Part shown: piece by piece, positions 38,468 to 46,194 of the stretch
Position numbering within the stretch: the stretch's first letter is position 1
Layout: each line of letters starts with the position of its first letter
Assembly: GCA_025057115.1 (NCBI GenBank)
Contig: JANWWZ010000017.1
Location: forward strand, 1 to 56,210
Length of the DNA: 56,210 nucleotides
Direction: 5' to 3'
Origin: Bernardetiaceae bacterium
GTDB taxonomy: Bacteria > Bacteroidota > Bacteroidia > Cytophagales > Thermoflexibacteraceae
Made by a program: the position numbers and the translations under genes
The notes under the pieces: generated by a model
What the model was told of the DNA's origin: nothing
Databases searched by the model: none
What the model saw: the letters and a program-made list of their open reading frames with translations, nothing else

Positions 38468-39364
38468 ATGCCGAGTTTAAAGGAGGTTAGAAATAGAATC
38501 AACTCAGTACGCTCTACTCAACAGATTACTAAGGCTATGAAGATGGTGGCAGCTGCTAAGTTGCGGCGTGCTCAAGATGCCATCATTCAAATGCGTCCTT
38601 ACTCGCGGCAATTGCAAGAAGTGCTTAGCCATATCATGGAAAGCGCTTATGCCGAAGAAGAGCTCATAGGACCTTTTTTCGAAACTCGACCTGTAGAAAG
38701 AGTGCTTATCGTCTGCATAACCTCTGACCGCGGACTTTGTGGGAGCTTTAACTCCAACGTTATTAAAGCCTGCAACACTTTGATAAACGAGAAATATGCC
38801 AAGCAACACCGCGCAGGACGCGTTGCATTGATGCCTATCGGCAAAAAGGGAAGAGACTTCTTCAAGCGCAAAAACGTGCCTTTGATAGAAGATTTTACAG
38901 AACTTTTTGCTAAACTTTCCTTTGACAAAGTACGCCCTGCAGCTGAGTTCGTTATGAACCAGTTTGCAAATAAAAAATACGACGTGGTAGAATTAGTTTA
39001 CAATGAGTTTAAAAACGTAGCCACTCAAATTGTACGTGTTGTGCCTTATTTGCCACTACAATTGCCTGCTGAGGAAACAAAGGAAAAACGCGCCATAGTT
39101 GCGGATTTTATCTATGAACCTGATAAAACAAGCATTATAGCAGAGTTGCTTCCCAAGACGTTGAAAATCCAATTCTACAAAACTTTGCTAGAGTCCAATG
39201 CTGCCGAGCACGGTGCCCGCATGACAGCCATGGACAAAGCCACCGAGAATGCAGGGGAATTGCTCAAGCAACTTCGGCTTATTTACAACCGCACGCGGCA
39301 AGATGCCATTACTAAAGAAATTCTTGAAATTGTAGGAGGTGCAGAAGCGCTTACCAAAGGTTAG
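38468..39364 (+). CDS. atpG: ATP synthase F1 subunit gamma
   Basis: Rotor shaft subunit gamma of 298 residues. The N-terminal helix (SLKEVRNRINSVRSTQQITK, AMKMVAAAKLRRAQDAI) and C-terminal helix (EHGARMTAMDKATENAGELL, then YNRTRQDAITKEILEIVGGA) form the coiled coil that turns inside the head; both match the family signature. It is the last gene of the run, followed by a strong terminator rather than by atpD and atpC. Confidence 0.97.
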   Translation: MPSLKEVRNRINSVRSTQQITKAMKMVAAAKLRRAQDAIIQMRPYSRQLQEVLSHIMESAYAEEELIGPFFETRPVERVLIVCITSDRGLCGSFNSNVIKACNTLINEKYAKQHRAGRVALMPIGKKGRDFFKRKNVPLIEDFTELFAKLSFDKVRPAAEFVMNQFANKKYDVVELVYNEFKNVATQIVRVVPYLPLQLPAEETKEKRAIVADFIYEPDKTSIIAELLPKTLKIQFYKTLLESNAAEHGARMTAMDKATENAGELLKQLRLIYNRTRQDAITKEILEIVGGAEALTKG

Positions 39365-39394
39365 TAGCGCTTAAAGTCGATAGGGGGAAGACAA

Positions 39395-39433
39395 AAACGC
39401 CGCAGGACATTGCGTCCTGGGCGTTTATTTTTT
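39395..39433. terminator. bidirectional intrinsic terminator between atpG and hppD
   Basis: AACGCC..CAGGAC pairs with GTCCTG..GGCGTT (one bulged G) over a 5-nt loop. The plus strand continues TATTTTTTG and the minus strand TTTTTGTC, so it can stop both convergent units. It closes the atp operon after atpG. Confidence 0.9.
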
Positions 39434-39446
39434 GCAATTGTGCGGG

Positions 39447-40580
39447 TCAAAGAGTGCCGCGTAGCATTTGTTCTCGTTCAATGGCTTCAAAAAGAGCTTT
39501 GAAATTGCCTTTGCCAAATGATTTGGCTCCCTTGCGCTGAATAATTTCAAAAAACATTGTAGGGCGAGGCTCCACAGGACGAGTGAAAATCTGCAGCAGA
39601 TAGCCCTCTTCATCTCTATCTACTAAAATGCCTAATTCTTTTAAAGGTGCTAAATCTTCATCTATTTGACCTACCCGTTCTAAAACAGTCTCGTAGTAAG
39701 TAGGCGGTATGTGTAAAAACTCTACTCCTCTATCTCGCAGTTGAGTAACGGTTTGGATGATGTTATCAGTGGCTACGGCAATGTGTTGCACTCCTGGTCC
39801 GCCATAAAAATCTAAAAATTCCTCTACTTGGGATTTTTTCTTGCCTTCTGCAGGTTCGTTGATGGGAAATTTAATCCTGCCATTGCCGTTGCTCATTACC
39901 TTGCTCATCAGGGCAGTGTATTCAGTGGAAATATCTTTGTCGTCAAATGAAATTAACTGCGTAAAGCCCATGACGCGAGCATAAAAGTCAGCCCATCGGT
40001 TCATTTCATTCCATCCTACATTCCCTACCATATGGTCGATATACTTCAAGCCTACTTCTGCAGGGCGATAGCGCGGATTCCATGGCCTAAAGCCAGGCAG
40101 AAAAGGACCTCTGTACTGACTGCGATCAACGAAGATATGCACGGTTTCCCCGTAAGTGTAGATGCCTGAACGAGTAACCTTGCCGAATTCATCTTCTTCT
40201 GTGAGGGGTTCCATATAAGGCTTTGCGCCGCGTTGAACCGTTTCGTAAAAAGCAGCTACTGCGTCATCGACCCAAAGAGCGATTACTTTTACCCCATCTC
40301 CGTGAAGGTCGATGTGACGGCTTATTTCTGTTCCCCCTTTGAGGGGAGAAGTAAGAGCTAGCCTGATTTTTCCTTGCTGTAAAACGTAGGTTTCTCGATC
40401 TCGCACTCCTGTTTCAAGCCCAGCGTATGCAAGCGGCTGGAAACCAAATGCAGTTTGGTAATAGTGAGCAGCCTGTTTGCAATTGCCTACGTATAGCTCT
40501 ACGTAGTCAGTGCCATTGATAGGCAGAAAATCAACAGTTGAGGTAGAAAGTACTTTTTCAGTGGTAGCAAGCATAGGCAT
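39447..40580 (-). CDS. hppD: 4-hydroxyphenylpyruvate dioxygenase
   Basis: HPPD of 377 residues, an Fe(II) enzyme that turns 4-hydroxyphenylpyruvate into homogentisate in tyrosine breakdown. Two vicinal-oxygen-chelate domains are seen. The iron ligands are in YIDHMVGNV (first His), PGVQHIAVATDNI (second His) and MFFEIIQRKGAKSFGKGNFK (Glu). The inhibitor/substrate loop GKGNFKALFEAIEREQ at the C-terminus is complete. It is divergent from phhA, whose product feeds the same pathway, and a Bacteroidota -7 box lies 30 nt before its start. Confidence 0.97.
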   Translation of the reverse strand: MPMLATTEKVLSTSTVDFLPINGTDYVELYVGNCKQAAHYYQTAFGFQPLAYAGLETGVRDRETYVLQQGKIRLALTSPLKGGTEISRHIDLHGDGVKVIALWVDDAVAAFYETVQRGAKPYMEPLTEEDEFGKVTRSGIYTYGETVHIFVDRSQYRGPFLPGFRPWNPRYRPAEVGLKYIDHMVGNVGWNEMNRWADFYARVMGFTQLISFDDKDISTEYTALMSKVMSNGNGRIKFPINEPAEGKKKSQVEEFLDFYGGPGVQHIAVATDNIIQTVTQLRDRGVEFLHIPPTYYETVLERVGQIDEDLAPLKELGILVDRDEEGYLLQIFTRPVEPRPTMFFEIIQRKGAKSFGKGNFKALFEAIEREQMLRGTL

Positions 40581-40609
40581 TTTGTGTTAGCGCTTGTGTT
40601 GTGGTGTAG

Positions 40610-40639
40610 CAAATATACAAATAATAGTTGTTTTACTAA
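40610..40639 (-). promoter_or_regulatory. hppD promoter with operator-like element
   Basis: Minus-strand TATATTTG (40610-40617) is an exact -7 element. TTA stands at 40637-40639, the -33 place, with 19-nt spacing. The first copy of the 17-bp repeat (40623-40639) fills the spacer, where a bound protein would block RNA polymerase. Confidence 0.65.
40623..40639 (+). repeat. 17-bp direct repeat, copy 1 (hppD side)
   Basis: AATAGTTGTTTTACTAA, identical to 40823-40839 and exactly 200 bp from it. The core TAGT-N6-ACTA is a short dyad, as expected for a dimeric regulator's site. Confidence 0.85.
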
Positions 40640-40747
40640 ATATTATTATGCAAATAATTTGCCTTGCAGTGATAGTTTTTGTTAGAAATCAGTATACTTA
40701 TAGTACAACCTCGCACCACTTTATTAATTTGACGATGGAAAGACAAG

Positions 40748-40778
40748 AGCTGCCCTTGCTAAGGGCGGCTTTTATTTT
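40748..40778 (+). terminator. terminator-like hairpin upstream of phhA
   Basis: AGCTGCCCTT (40748-40757) pairs with AAGGGCGGCT (40761-40770), one G-U pair, 3-nt loop, then TTTATTTTC. It points toward phhA but no confirmed gene precedes it on the plus strand, so it may be a leader attenuator or the end of a small RNA. It lies inside a possible 17-codon frame at 40735-40788. Confidence 0.65.
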
Positions 40779-40822
40779 CTTGAGATAAATTAGGAAATGT
40801 GAGACTAATTAGTTAACTTAGC

Positions 40823-40839
40823 AATAGTTGTTTTACTAA
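40823..40839 (+). repeat. 17-bp direct repeat, copy 2 (phhA side)
   Basis: Second copy of AATAGTTGTTTTACTAA, ending 9 nt before the phhA start codon. The palindrome ACTAATTAGT lies 10 nt upstream at 40804-40813, sharing the TTAGT/ACTAA halves. Confidence 0.85.
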
Positions 40840-40848
40840 CTTATAGCC

Positions 40849-41589
40849 ATGATGCAAAAACAAGATTATAGCCGCTATACTGACGAAGATCGCTTAGTTT
40901 GGCAATTGCTCTTTGATCGGCAAATGGCGCAGCTTCCCGGGCTTGCCTGTAGCGCTTACATGGAAGGAGTTAGGAAAATAGGCTTTCGCCGCGACCGCAT
41001 TCCCAACTTTGAGGAAGTAAACGCAGTGTTGGCTGCTTATACTGGATGGCAGTTAGTAGTTGTTCCTGGATTGATTGATAACAAACCATTTTTTGAACTT
41101 TTGTTGAATAAAAAGTTTCCAGCTACTACATGGCTTCGCAAACTTTCTGAGCTGGACTACTTGGAAGAACCCGATATGTTCCACGATGTTTTTGGGCATG
41201 TACCGCTGCTGACTAATCAAGATTTTTGCAATTTTCTCAGTGGTTTAAGCAACATTGCATTAGAATACATCGACAACGAATGGGCAATAGAACTCATCTC
41301 AAGGCTTTATTGGTACACTGTGGAATTTGGGCTCATCAACGACCCTGTAGAAGGATTGCGCATTTACGGTGCAGGTATTCTCTCTTCAAGTGGCGAATCA
41401 GTTTACAGCTTAAAAAGCGATAAACCTTTGCGCGTTCCCTTCGATGTAGAACACATTATCGAAACCCCTTACATCAAGGATAAATACCAAGAAAAGTACT
41501 TTGTCATAGATTCATATCGCCAACTTTATGACTCCTTGCCTGAAGTGGCACGGGTAGTTAGAAAGCACGTAGCCCTGAGCGCAGCTTAG
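40849..41589 (+). CDS. phhA: phenylalanine 4-monooxygenase (monomeric type)
   Basis: Phenylalanine hydroxylase of 246 residues, catalytic domain only, as in other bacteria; it uses iron, oxygen and a tetrahydropterin to make tyrosine. Iron ligands are visible: the two His of EPDMFHDVFGHVPLL and the Glu of YWYTVEFGLI. Pterin and substrate contacts fall in GLRIYGAGILSSSGES. Two ATGs lie in tandem at 40849 and 40852. With divergent hppD it forms a phenylalanine-to-homogentisate module. The queD-like pterin gene at 49476 is unlikely to be its cofactor source but could be considered. Confidence 0.96.
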   Translation: MMQKQDYSRYTDEDRLVWQLLFDRQMAQLPGLACSAYMEGVRKIGFRRDRIPNFEEVNAVLAAYTGWQLVVVPGLIDNKPFFELLLNKKFPATTWLRKLSELDYLEEPDMFHDVFGHVPLLTNQDFCNFLSGLSNIALEYIDNEWAIELISRLYWYTVEFGLINDPVEGLRIYGAGILSSSGESVYSLKSDKPLRVPFDVEHIIETPYIKDKYQEKYFVIDSYRQLYDSLPEVARVVRKHVALSAA

Positions 41590-41593
41590 GAAG

Positions 41594-41640
41594 CTAACCT
41601 AATCCGACGCAAATCGGGTTATGCAGTCGGGTTAGGTTAG
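41594..41640. other. long stem-loop after phhA
   Basis: CTAACCTAATCCGA (41594-41607) pairs with TCGGGTTAGGTTAG (41627-41640) with one G-U pair; a competing shorter hairpin forms between AATCCGA and TCGGGTT at 41614-41620. No U-tract on either side, so it could protect the mRNA 3' end or end the transcript with help. Confidence 0.6.
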
Positions 41641-41743
41641 TGTCAAAAAAACATATTGTCATTCAGGTTTGCGGAAGGTTGCTTTATATGTAAGCAAAAG
41701 TAAAGTTCAATCCATAGTGTAAACAAGTTGCGCCTGAAAGTTT

Positions 41744-42892
41744 TCATGCTCGTTCTTGGAAATTGTTTTGCAAGAGTTTTATGGCAGGAGCTTGGCTTGT
41801 TTTCGGTGCAGCGGCATTCCTTTTTACTTGATAGTGGAGTTGTTGCAATATGTAAGTTAGCAAAACAGCTACTGAAATGCCCCCGATGATGAGGATATTA
41901 TCATCGTATCCTTGCAATAACAGCGAAGCAATAGTAAAGATAATATTTGTAGCCACAATAATGATTGTGGCAACTACGTGGGGCAATTGCATGTCAATGA
42001 GCAAGTGATGAATATGATTCCGATCAGGGGTAAAAGGTGAAATACCTGCTGCTACTCGTTGAGTAAATGCGCGAATAGTGTCAAAAAGCGGATAGGAGAG
42101 CAGGCAACTGGCAAACATTACTGGACTTTCTAGATGATGAGGGGCAGAGGGGGGCAAAGTGGCATTATCGCTTAAAAATTTAATAGTTGCCACAGAGGCC
42201 AAAAAACCCAACTGAAGCGAGCCAGAATCTCCCATAAAAATTTTAGAACGATAGTTGAAAAGCAAAAAGGCAAGTACTCCACCGATAAGGCTAAAGCATA
42301 AAGCAGCTGTAGCCATATCGTTGTTGAGGTAAAACCAATATCCATAGCCGCCAAATACCAAAACTGCTATCGTGCCAGCTAGTCCATTGATGCCATCAAT
42401 CAAATTAAACGCATTAGTGATTACTACGATAGTGAAAATGCTCACTGGGTAACTGATATAAATGGGTATTTCTCCGACACCTAAAAGTCCATGCAAAGAA
42501 TTTAAACGCACATCGCCGAAAAAAATGACAATCAGTGCTCCTGCTATTTGTGCCAGTAGCTTAATACTTGCCCGAAGCGGAAGAAAATCATCCCGAAAGC
42601 CAACAATTACAATACCAGTGGTAGCTGTTACGATAGGAAGGCTGAATAATTCGCGGTGCCAAAAAGACCATAGAAGCATAGTGATAATTAGGCTCATGAA
42701 AATGGCTAACCCTCCAAATCTAGGAATGCGTTGAGAGTGAATTTTGCGTTCATTGGGAAGGTCGTGGATTTGATAGCTGTGTGCTACCTTGATAATCTCG
42801 GGAACAAGGGCTAGCGAAACAGCAAAGGCAAATAGTATACAGCAGAAAAGTTTAATCATCATTGCAAGGGGGTTGTAAAATAATAGCATCAA
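41744..42892 (-). CDS. MraY/WecA-family undecaprenyl-phosphate sugar-1-phosphate transferase
   Basis: Polytopic inner-membrane enzyme of 382 residues that moves a HexNAc-1-phosphate from UDP-sugar to undecaprenyl phosphate, the first step of O-antigen, capsule or wall-polymer synthesis. Family motifs: HDLPNERKIHSQRIPRFGGL near residue 42-61, GFRDDFLPL, the Asp-rich NAFNLIDGINGLAG, KIFMGDSGSLQLGF and the His motif PDRNHIHHLL. About 10-11 helices. WecA-like (GlcNAc-1-P) is most likely; MraY is less so as no mur genes are near. The ATG at 42890-42892 overlaps the nuoA stop (TGATG), though MMIKLF at 42862 is an alternative start. Confidence 0.9.
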   Translation of the reverse strand: MMLLFYNPLAMMIKLFCCILFAFAVSLALVPEIIKVAHSYQIHDLPNERKIHSQRIPRFGGLAIFMSLIITMLLWSFWHRELFSLPIVTATTGIVIVGFRDDFLPLRASIKLLAQIAGALIVIFFGDVRLNSLHGLLGVGEIPIYISYPVSIFTIVVITNAFNLIDGINGLAGTIAVLVFGGYGYWFYLNNDMATAALCFSLIGGVLAFLLFNYRSKIFMGDSGSLQLGFLASVATIKFLSDNATLPPSAPHHLESPVMFASCLLSYPLFDTIRAFTQRVAAGISPFTPDRNHIHHLLIDMQLPHVVATIIIVATNIIFTIASLLLQGYDDNILIIGGISVAVLLTYILQQLHYQVKRNAAAPKTSQAPAIKLLQNNFQERA

Positions 42893-43341
42893 TTTTGTTG
42901 CCGTTTATTAAAGCTCTCGTAGATAGAACGATGGACGGGGGAATTAGTTGCACTTATAGGAGAAAATTTTGACTTTCCCCAGTTAAAATGACCCTTGCGC
43001 CATACATAAGCCAGCCCTATTGCTAAAAGGAAAACAAATAAAAAAATTTCAGCAGTAAACCACCATGCCGCTGCAGTAGGGGGAGAGCTAAAAACTGCTA
43101 CCGCCCACGGAAAAAGAAACATTAGTTCAGCTTCAAATAGCAAAAACACCAGTGCTATGACGTAGAAACGACTATTAAAAAGACCATGAGCACTTCCTAG
43201 GGGTTCTTCTCCACACTCATAAGCTATTTGTTTGCTCTTGTAAGGTCGGTCAGTGCGAAGTAAACGCCATATGCCAAAAGCAAGTGCAATAAAGCCCGTA
43301 GCGCCTCCTGCAAAAATGAGAACAGGTACAAGTAACTCCAT
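42889..43341 (-). CDS. nuoA: NADH-quinone oxidoreductase subunit A
   Basis: NuoA of 150 residues, a small membrane-arm subunit of complex I. I start at ATG 43339-43341 (MELLVPVLIFAGG); the TTG two codons earlier falls in a promoter-like box. Three helices are seen, and the conserved loop and second helix KQIAYECGEEPLGSAHGLFN with FLLFEAELMFLFPW are typical (acidic residues intact). Odd: no other nuo gene lies nearby; the next gene is wecA-like and overlaps the stop. The C-terminal tail (KSKFSPISATNSPVHRSIYE) is longer than usual. Confidence 0.93.
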   Translation of the reverse strand: MELLVPVLIFAGGATGFIALAFGIWRLLRTDRPYKSKQIAYECGEEPLGSAHGLFNSRFYVIALVFLLFEAELMFLFPWAVAVFSSPPTAAAWWFTAEIFLFVFLLAIGLAYVWRKGHFNWGKSKFSPISATNSPVHRSIYESFNKRQQN

Positions 43342-43394
43342 GTGCAAAAATAGCTATCAACTAAAGGCATTGCCAAAAAGTCTAACTTTGCACC
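43342..43394. promoter_or_regulatory. 53-bp divergent promoter region, nuoA/rlmD
   Basis: TATTTTTG (43345-43352, minus) and TAACTTTG (43383-43390, plus) both match TAnnTTTG and lie only 3 and 4 nt from the nuoA and rlmD start codons. For nuoA a TTG lies 21 nt farther upstream. If real, the transcripts would be leaderless or nearly so. Confidence 0.4.
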
Positions 43395-44828
43395 ATGGCA
43401 AAAACTAAACAGATCGACCTATTGCTAGAGCAAGTTCCCATTGAAGAAATGACTACGGAAGGCAAGGGACTAGCTCGCCATGAGGGCATGGTAATTTTCG
43501 TAGAGGGGGCGGTAATAGGGGACATAGCAGATATCCAAGTATATCAACGGAAAAAGAATTTTTTAGAAGCGCGTTTGGTCAATTTGGTCAGTCCTTCTCC
43601 TTATCGGCGCACGCCGCATTGTTCGCATTTTGGCTATTGCGGCGGATGCAAGTTGCAACATATGACTTACGAAGCACAGTTGCGCTGGAAAGAAAAACAC
43701 GTCCGCGATTGCCTTGAGCGCATTGCAGATGTGTTTATTCCAGAATATAGACCTATCTTGCCTTCTGAAAAAATTATCCGTTATCGCAATAAATTGCAAT
43801 TTTCTTTTTCAAATAAGCGATGGTTTCCTCCTCATATGCTCGACCAAGCCCCGTACATGGAGCAGAATGCAGTCGGTTTTCACGTGCCTAATACATTTGA
43901 CAAAGTAATTGACATTGAATATTGCTACCATCAAGAGGAACCCTCCAACGCCATTCGCAACCAACTCAAAGCTTTTGCCCTTCAAAAAGGCTACACTTTT
44001 TTTGACATTTGGATGCAACAAGGATTTTTGCGCAACCTTACTATTCGCAACACTACTTTAGGGCAATGGATGGTCATTGTGCAATTTTACGACAACTTGT
44101 CCGAGCAAATAGAAGAAACTATGCAATTCATTGCCAACAGTTTTCCCGAAATTACTTCGCTCTTCTACGTGGTCAATCAAAAAGGCAATGACACTTTTGA
44201 CGACTTGGAGCTAACCCTCTACAAAGGACAACCCTACATCGAAGAGCAAATGGAACACATGCGTTTCCGCATCGGACCCAAATCATTTTTTCAGACCAAT
44301 ACTCGGCAAGCCATAGAACTGTACAAAGCTACTCGCCAACTAGCAGGGTTGACAGGGGAAGAAATAGTATATGACCTTTACACGGGTACGGGTACCATTG
44401 CCTGCTTTGTAGCTAACCGCGCTAAAAAAGTAATTGGCATAGAATACGTAGAATCTGCTGTGCAAGATGCTTGGCTAAATGCTCGGGTTAATCAAGTACA
44501 CAATGCTGAGTTTTATGCTGGGGATATGGCTTTGATTTTCAAAGAAGAATTCATGCAGCGGCACGGTTACCCCGATGTGATTATTACCGATCCGCCGCGC
44601 TCAGGCATGCATGAGCTAGTAGTGGAATCCATTAAACACAGTCAGGCTAAAAGGGTAGTTTATGTTAGTTGCAACCCTGCTACGCAAGCCCGAGATATTG
44701 CCCTCATGGCTGACCACTACGTCCCGTTAGTATGCCAACCAGTGGATATGTTTCCACAAACAACACACGTGGAAAATATTGTTTTACTAGAGCGTAGAGA
44801 TATTGTAGAACAGCGCTTACAATTGTAA
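43395..44828 (+). CDS. rlmD: 23S rRNA (uracil-C5)-methyltransferase, RlmD/RumA family
   Basis: RNA m5U methyltransferase of 477 residues. N-terminal TRAM domain (about 8-65, EGKGLARHEGMVIFVEGAVI); an iron-sulphur cysteine set in TPHCSHFGYCGGCKLQHMTY with the fourth Cys in IDIEYCYHQEE; SAM motif I in IVYDLYTGTGTIACFVANRA; and the catalytic Cys in RVVYVSCNPATQARD, preceded by TDPPRSGMHE. RlmD/RlmCD-type; which uridine (1939, 747) is modified cannot be read. The next gene starts 30 nt on. Confidence 0.93.
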   Translation: MAKTKQIDLLLEQVPIEEMTTEGKGLARHEGMVIFVEGAVIGDIADIQVYQRKKNFLEARLVNLVSPSPYRRTPHCSHFGYCGGCKLQHMTYEAQLRWKEKHVRDCLERIADVFIPEYRPILPSEKIIRYRNKLQFSFSNKRWFPPHMLDQAPYMEQNAVGFHVPNTFDKVIDIEYCYHQEEPSNAIRNQLKAFALQKGYTFFDIWMQQGFLRNLTIRNTTLGQWMVIVQFYDNLSEQIEETMQFIANSFPEITSLFYVVNQKGNDTFDDLELTLYKGQPYIEEQMEHMRFRIGPKSFFQTNTRQAIELYKATRQLAGLTGEEIVYDLYTGTGTIACFVANRAKKVIGIEYVESAVQDAWLNARVNQVHNAEFYAGDMALIFKEEFMQRHGYPDVIITDPPRSGMHELVVESIKHSQAKRVVYVSCNPATQARDIALMADHYVPLVCQPVDMFPQTTHVENIVLLERRDIVEQRLQL

Positions 44829-44858
44829 AATTGACAACTTAATCTAAACTCAAGGGTC

Positions 44859-46193
44859 ATGAAAAGCTGGATTTATCGCTTGATGTGCTTAGGAGTAGTG
44901 GGACAGTTATTAAGTTGTAGCAACGAGAACTACCGCGAACAGGTAGCCAATCCCGATTGGCTGCATCGTTCCGTACAACAACTCACTGATGTGATTGTGC
45001 ATGACATATTCTCTCCCCCCGTTGCTTCGCGCATTTATGCTTACTCTTCTATTGCTGCATACGAGGTAGTGGCATTGAGCAATCCCGAGTACCGCAGTTT
45101 AGCTGGGCAACTTAATGAGCTTCAGCCAATTAACGTAAATATTCCCAGTCAGTACTACATGCCACTGGCAGCAGTGCATGCCTATTTAACAGTGGGCAAG
45201 AAATTAGTTTTTTCAGAAGATCGCATAGAAGCATTTCAGCAAAGGCTTTATAAAGAAATCGAGGAGATAGGCATGCCTAAGCAAGTTTATAAAAATTCTC
45301 TTGCAGTAGGTCAGGCAGTAGCGGAGCATATCATAGCCTGGGCTGACAAGGACCATTATAAAGAAACCAGAAGCGCGCCAAAGTTTACAGTAACTACAGC
45401 GGCTGGTCGCTGGCGACCTACTCCCCCTGCTTACATGGATGCAGTAGAACCCCATTGGAATCAAATACGTCCTTTCCTGCTCCAAAGAGCAGACCAATTT
45501 GCTCCCCCTCCGCCACCAGCATTTAGCACCGATACAGCAAGCCTGTTTTATAAAGAAGCCTATGAAGTATACCGCATAAGCAAGCAACTTACTGAAGAGC
45601 AAAAAGAAATCGCCAACTTTTGGGACTGCAATCCCTATAAGGTGGATTTGAATGGGCATGTGATGTATGCCACTAAAAAAATTACTCCTGGAGGTCATTG
45701 GATAGGCATTGCCTCTATTGCTAGCCGAACAGCAAAAGATAGTTTTGAAAAAGCCGCCGAAACTTACGCATGGGTGGCTATCGGGCTTGCAGATGCATTT
45801 ATAAGCTGTTGGGATGAAAAATATCGCAGTGTGCTACTGCGCCCAGAAACCTACATCAATGAGTACATCGACAAATCCTGGGTACCTTTACTGCAAACTC
45901 CACCTTTTCCAGAATACACCAGTGGACACAGCGTAGTTTCTGGAGCAGCAGGCGAAATACTTACCCATCTCTACGGAGACACTTTTTTCTATACCGATAC
46001 TACAGAAGTTCGCTATGGTTTACCTGCTCGTAGTTATAATTCATTCCGTCAGGCATCTTCTGAGGCTTCCATAAGTCGCGTTTACGGCGGCATTCACTAC
46101 ACGCCTGCCGTTAGGAATGGGCTAGAGCAAGGCAAGCAAATAGGGGCTTATATCATCGCTCATTTGCAGACCCGCAGCAGAAAAAGGCAATAG
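44859..46193 (+). CDS. vanadium-dependent haloperoxidase / PAP2-type lipoprotein
   Basis: Lipoprotein of 444 residues (MKSWIYRLMCLGVVGQLLSC, Cys20) with the vanadium-haloperoxidase/acid-phosphatase fold. The phosphate/vanadate site is complete: KYRSVLLRPET (Lys, Arg), PPFPEYTSGHSVVSGAAGEI (Ser-Gly-His) and SRVYGGIHYTPAVRNGL (Arg, His). Helical repeats precede it (LTDVIVHDIFSPPVASRIYA, YAYSSIAAYEVVALSNPEY). In Bacteroidota such proteins are widespread but mostly uncharacterised; phosphatase or haloperoxidase activity cannot be told apart by motif. It is followed after one base by a methyltransferase gene. Confidence 0.88.
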   Translation: MKSWIYRLMCLGVVGQLLSCSNENYREQVANPDWLHRSVQQLTDVIVHDIFSPPVASRIYAYSSIAAYEVVALSNPEYRSLAGQLNELQPINVNIPSQYYMPLAAVHAYLTVGKKLVFSEDRIEAFQQRLYKEIEEIGMPKQVYKNSLAVGQAVAEHIIAWADKDHYKETRSAPKFTVTTAAGRWRPTPPAYMDAVEPHWNQIRPFLLQRADQFAPPPPPAFSTDTASLFYKEAYEVYRISKQLTEEQKEIANFWDCNPYKVDLNGHVMYATKKITPGGHWIGIASIASRTAKDSFEKAAETYAWVAIGLADAFISCWDEKYRSVLLRPETYINEYIDKSWVPLLQTPPFPEYTSGHSVVSGAAGEILTHLYGDTFFYTDTTEVRYGLPARSYNSFRQASSEASISRVYGGIHYTPAVRNGLEQGKQIGAYIIAHLQTRSRKRQ

Positions 46194-46194
46194 A

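Noticed and set aside
40594-40788. A 64-codon open frame upstream of phhA
   Set aside because: Its first half runs through the hppD promoter, composition is not coding-like, and only the last 17 codons could be a leader frame.
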